Assembly (NCBI RefSeq): GCF_014640175.1
Contig: NZ_BMGL01000002.1
Span: 124,001-188,000 of the forward strand
DNA: 64,000 nt
Source of the DNA: Psychroflexus salis
Lineage (GTDB): Bacteria; Bacteroidota; Bacteroidia; Flavobacteriales; Flavobacteriaceae
Direction: 5' to 3'
A program made the position numbers and the translations under genes. Positions 63,032 to 64,000 of this stretch are shown one piece after another. Numbering within the stretch: the stretch's first letter is position 1; every line of letters begins with the position of its first letter. Under the pieces are notes generated by a model. That model saw only the letters and a list, made by a program, of their open reading frames with translations, had not been told where the DNA came from and ran no database searches.

Positions 63032-64000
63032 ATGAAATTCATAAAAAATTTTTTTCAACTATTTGTTTTTGGATTAACAATCTACATTAGCTTTAATAGT
63101 CTTCAACCTTCAATTGTACAGAACACTTCGGTAGAACATTTTTCAATTAAAAATGCTTTAAACCATGTAAATAAAATTGCAAAGCAACCCCATTTTACAG
63201 GAACAAAAGCCCATGCTAATGTTCGAAATTATTTAATTTCAGAATTAGAAAATCTTGGTCTTAAAGCACATATACAACAGGATTTTAGTACAACACATAA
63301 CAATGGTTTGAGTATTGCTATTCCAGAGAATATAATTGCTAAAATAGAAGGAGAAGATCCAGACGAGCCTGCTTTAGTTCTTATGTCTCATTATGATTCT
63401 GCAGTGCATTCTGCAATAGGTGCTGCAGATGCAGCTAGTGGAGTTGCAGCAATTTTAGAAGCAGTTCGTGCTTTTAAACAAACAGGGACCACCCCTAAGC
63501 AAGATGTTATTATTTTATTTACCGACACCGAAGAAATAGGATTAAATGGTGCTAATTTATTTGTGGGTAAGCATCCTTGGGCAAAGAATGTAGGCTTAGT
63601 AGTAAATTTTGAAGCACGTGGAACATCTGGACCTAGTTCCATGATTTTAGAAGTGAATGGAGGTAATAAAAATTTAATTCAGCATTTTGCAAATGCACAG
63701 GCAAATAATCCGTTTGCAAATTCTCTTATGTATTCAGTTTATAAGCTATTACCTAATGATACAGATTCAACGATCTTTAGAGAAAATGCAAATGTTCCAA
63801 GTATGTTTTTTGCATTTATAGATAAGCATTTTTATTACCACACTCAACTAGATACTGTTGAAAACTTAGACTTAGCTTCCTTAAACCAGCAAGGAGAGTA
63901 TGCTTTAAGCATGTTAAATTATTTTTCAAGTACTTCATTAAAAAATTTGCATACAGAAGAAGATCATGTGTATTTTAATTTCCCATTTCTTGGTATAATT
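63032..64000 (+). CDS. M28-family metallopeptidase (3' truncated by window end)
   Basis: The ATG at 63032 opens a frame that stays open to the right edge (323 codons visible). An N-terminal membrane or signal helix (FFQLFVFGLTIYISF) is followed by an M28 peptidase domain with zinc ligands in VLMSHYDSA, GAADAASGVAAI, the catalytic/ligand Glu pair in FTDTEEIGL, and PNDTDSTIF. The HTQLDTVENL segment carries the final His ligand. Related Bacteroidota proteins continue with several membrane helices; that part lies outside. It probably cleaves amino acids from peptides at the envelope. Confidence 0.88.
   Translation, partial: MKFIKNFFQLFVFGLTIYISFNSLQPSIVQNTSVEHFSIKNALNHVNKIAKQPHFTGTKAHANVRNYLISELENLGLKAHIQQDFSTTHNNGLSIAIPENIIAKIEGEDPDEPALVLMSHYDSAVHSAIGAADAASGVAAILEAVRAFKQTGTTPKQDVIILFTDTEEIGLNGANLFVGKHPWAKNVGLVVNFEARGTSGPSSMILEVNGGNKNLIQHFANAQANNPFANSLMYSVYKLLPNDTDSTIFRENANVPSMFFAFIDKHFYYHTQLDTVENLDLASLNQQGEYALSMLNYFSSTSLKNLHTEEDHVYFNFPFLGII

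Overview
This window is a chromosomal segment of a Bacteroidota bacterium, most likely a member of the Flavobacteriaceae. The evidence is low GC, Bacteroidota-type -7 boxes (TAnnTTTG) ahead of several genes, a gliding-motility/type IX secretion locus (two very large proteins with C-terminal sorting domains, a PorP/SprF protein, an OmpA protein), a DUF5687 ABC permease, a mevalonate-pathway gene and a deoxyhypusine-synthase-like polyamine gene. I cannot name the genus.

Layout. 1-6.7 kb: end of a surface-polysaccharide locus (truncated CapK-like adenylate-forming enzyme, GT4 glycosyltransferase, initiating sugar-phosphate transferase, NeuD/PglD-like acetyltransferase). It is interrupted by a large modular repeat array (2175-3265 and 5088-5478) that brackets an AbiEi/AbiEii type IV toxin-antitoxin pair. 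7-16.3 kb: a small sorting-tail protein, asd, a membrane protein, an ABC exporter pair, a thioredoxin-fold protein, dusB, mevalonate kinase and a UbiA prenyltransferase. 16.4-21.6 kb: a co-directional run with an outer-membrane barrel, an RluB-like protein lacking the expected catalytic Asp, two secreted proteins and a MORN-repeat protein. 21.7-25 kb: a polyamine operon (arginine decarboxylase, agmatinase, DHS-like enzyme). 25-38.8 kb: housekeeping and unknown genes, including a GNAT-nitrilase fusion, an LRR protein, a geranylgeranyl-reductase-like flavoprotein, a saccharopine dehydrogenase-like protein, pckA and a membrane-anchored MutS-like ATPase.

39.3-45 kb: a defence island with a single-chain restriction-modification enzyme, an RloC/PrrC-like ATPase with a candidate zinc hook and candidate anticodon-nuclease residues, and a 51-codon stub of a DUF262 (GmrSD-like) protein. 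It lies against the 3' side of a tRNA-Leu(CAA) gene. 45-51 kb: core genes (prs, rplY, pth, ribF, HTTM protein, hflX). 51.4-62.6 kb: the type IX secretion type-B locus, whose first gene has four tandem ~200-residue modules with recent DNA-level homogenisation. 62.7-64 kb: a zinc-ribbon protein and the start of an M28 peptidase that runs off the window.

The most unusual elements are the modular hairpin-repeat array enclosing the AbiE genes, the RloC-like/restriction island, the Asp-to-Glu change in the pseudouridine-synthase-like protein, and a 45-codon remnant of a LuxR-type helix-turn-helix at 33137-33274. No database search or structure prediction was available; family names rest on motifs read directly in the translations.
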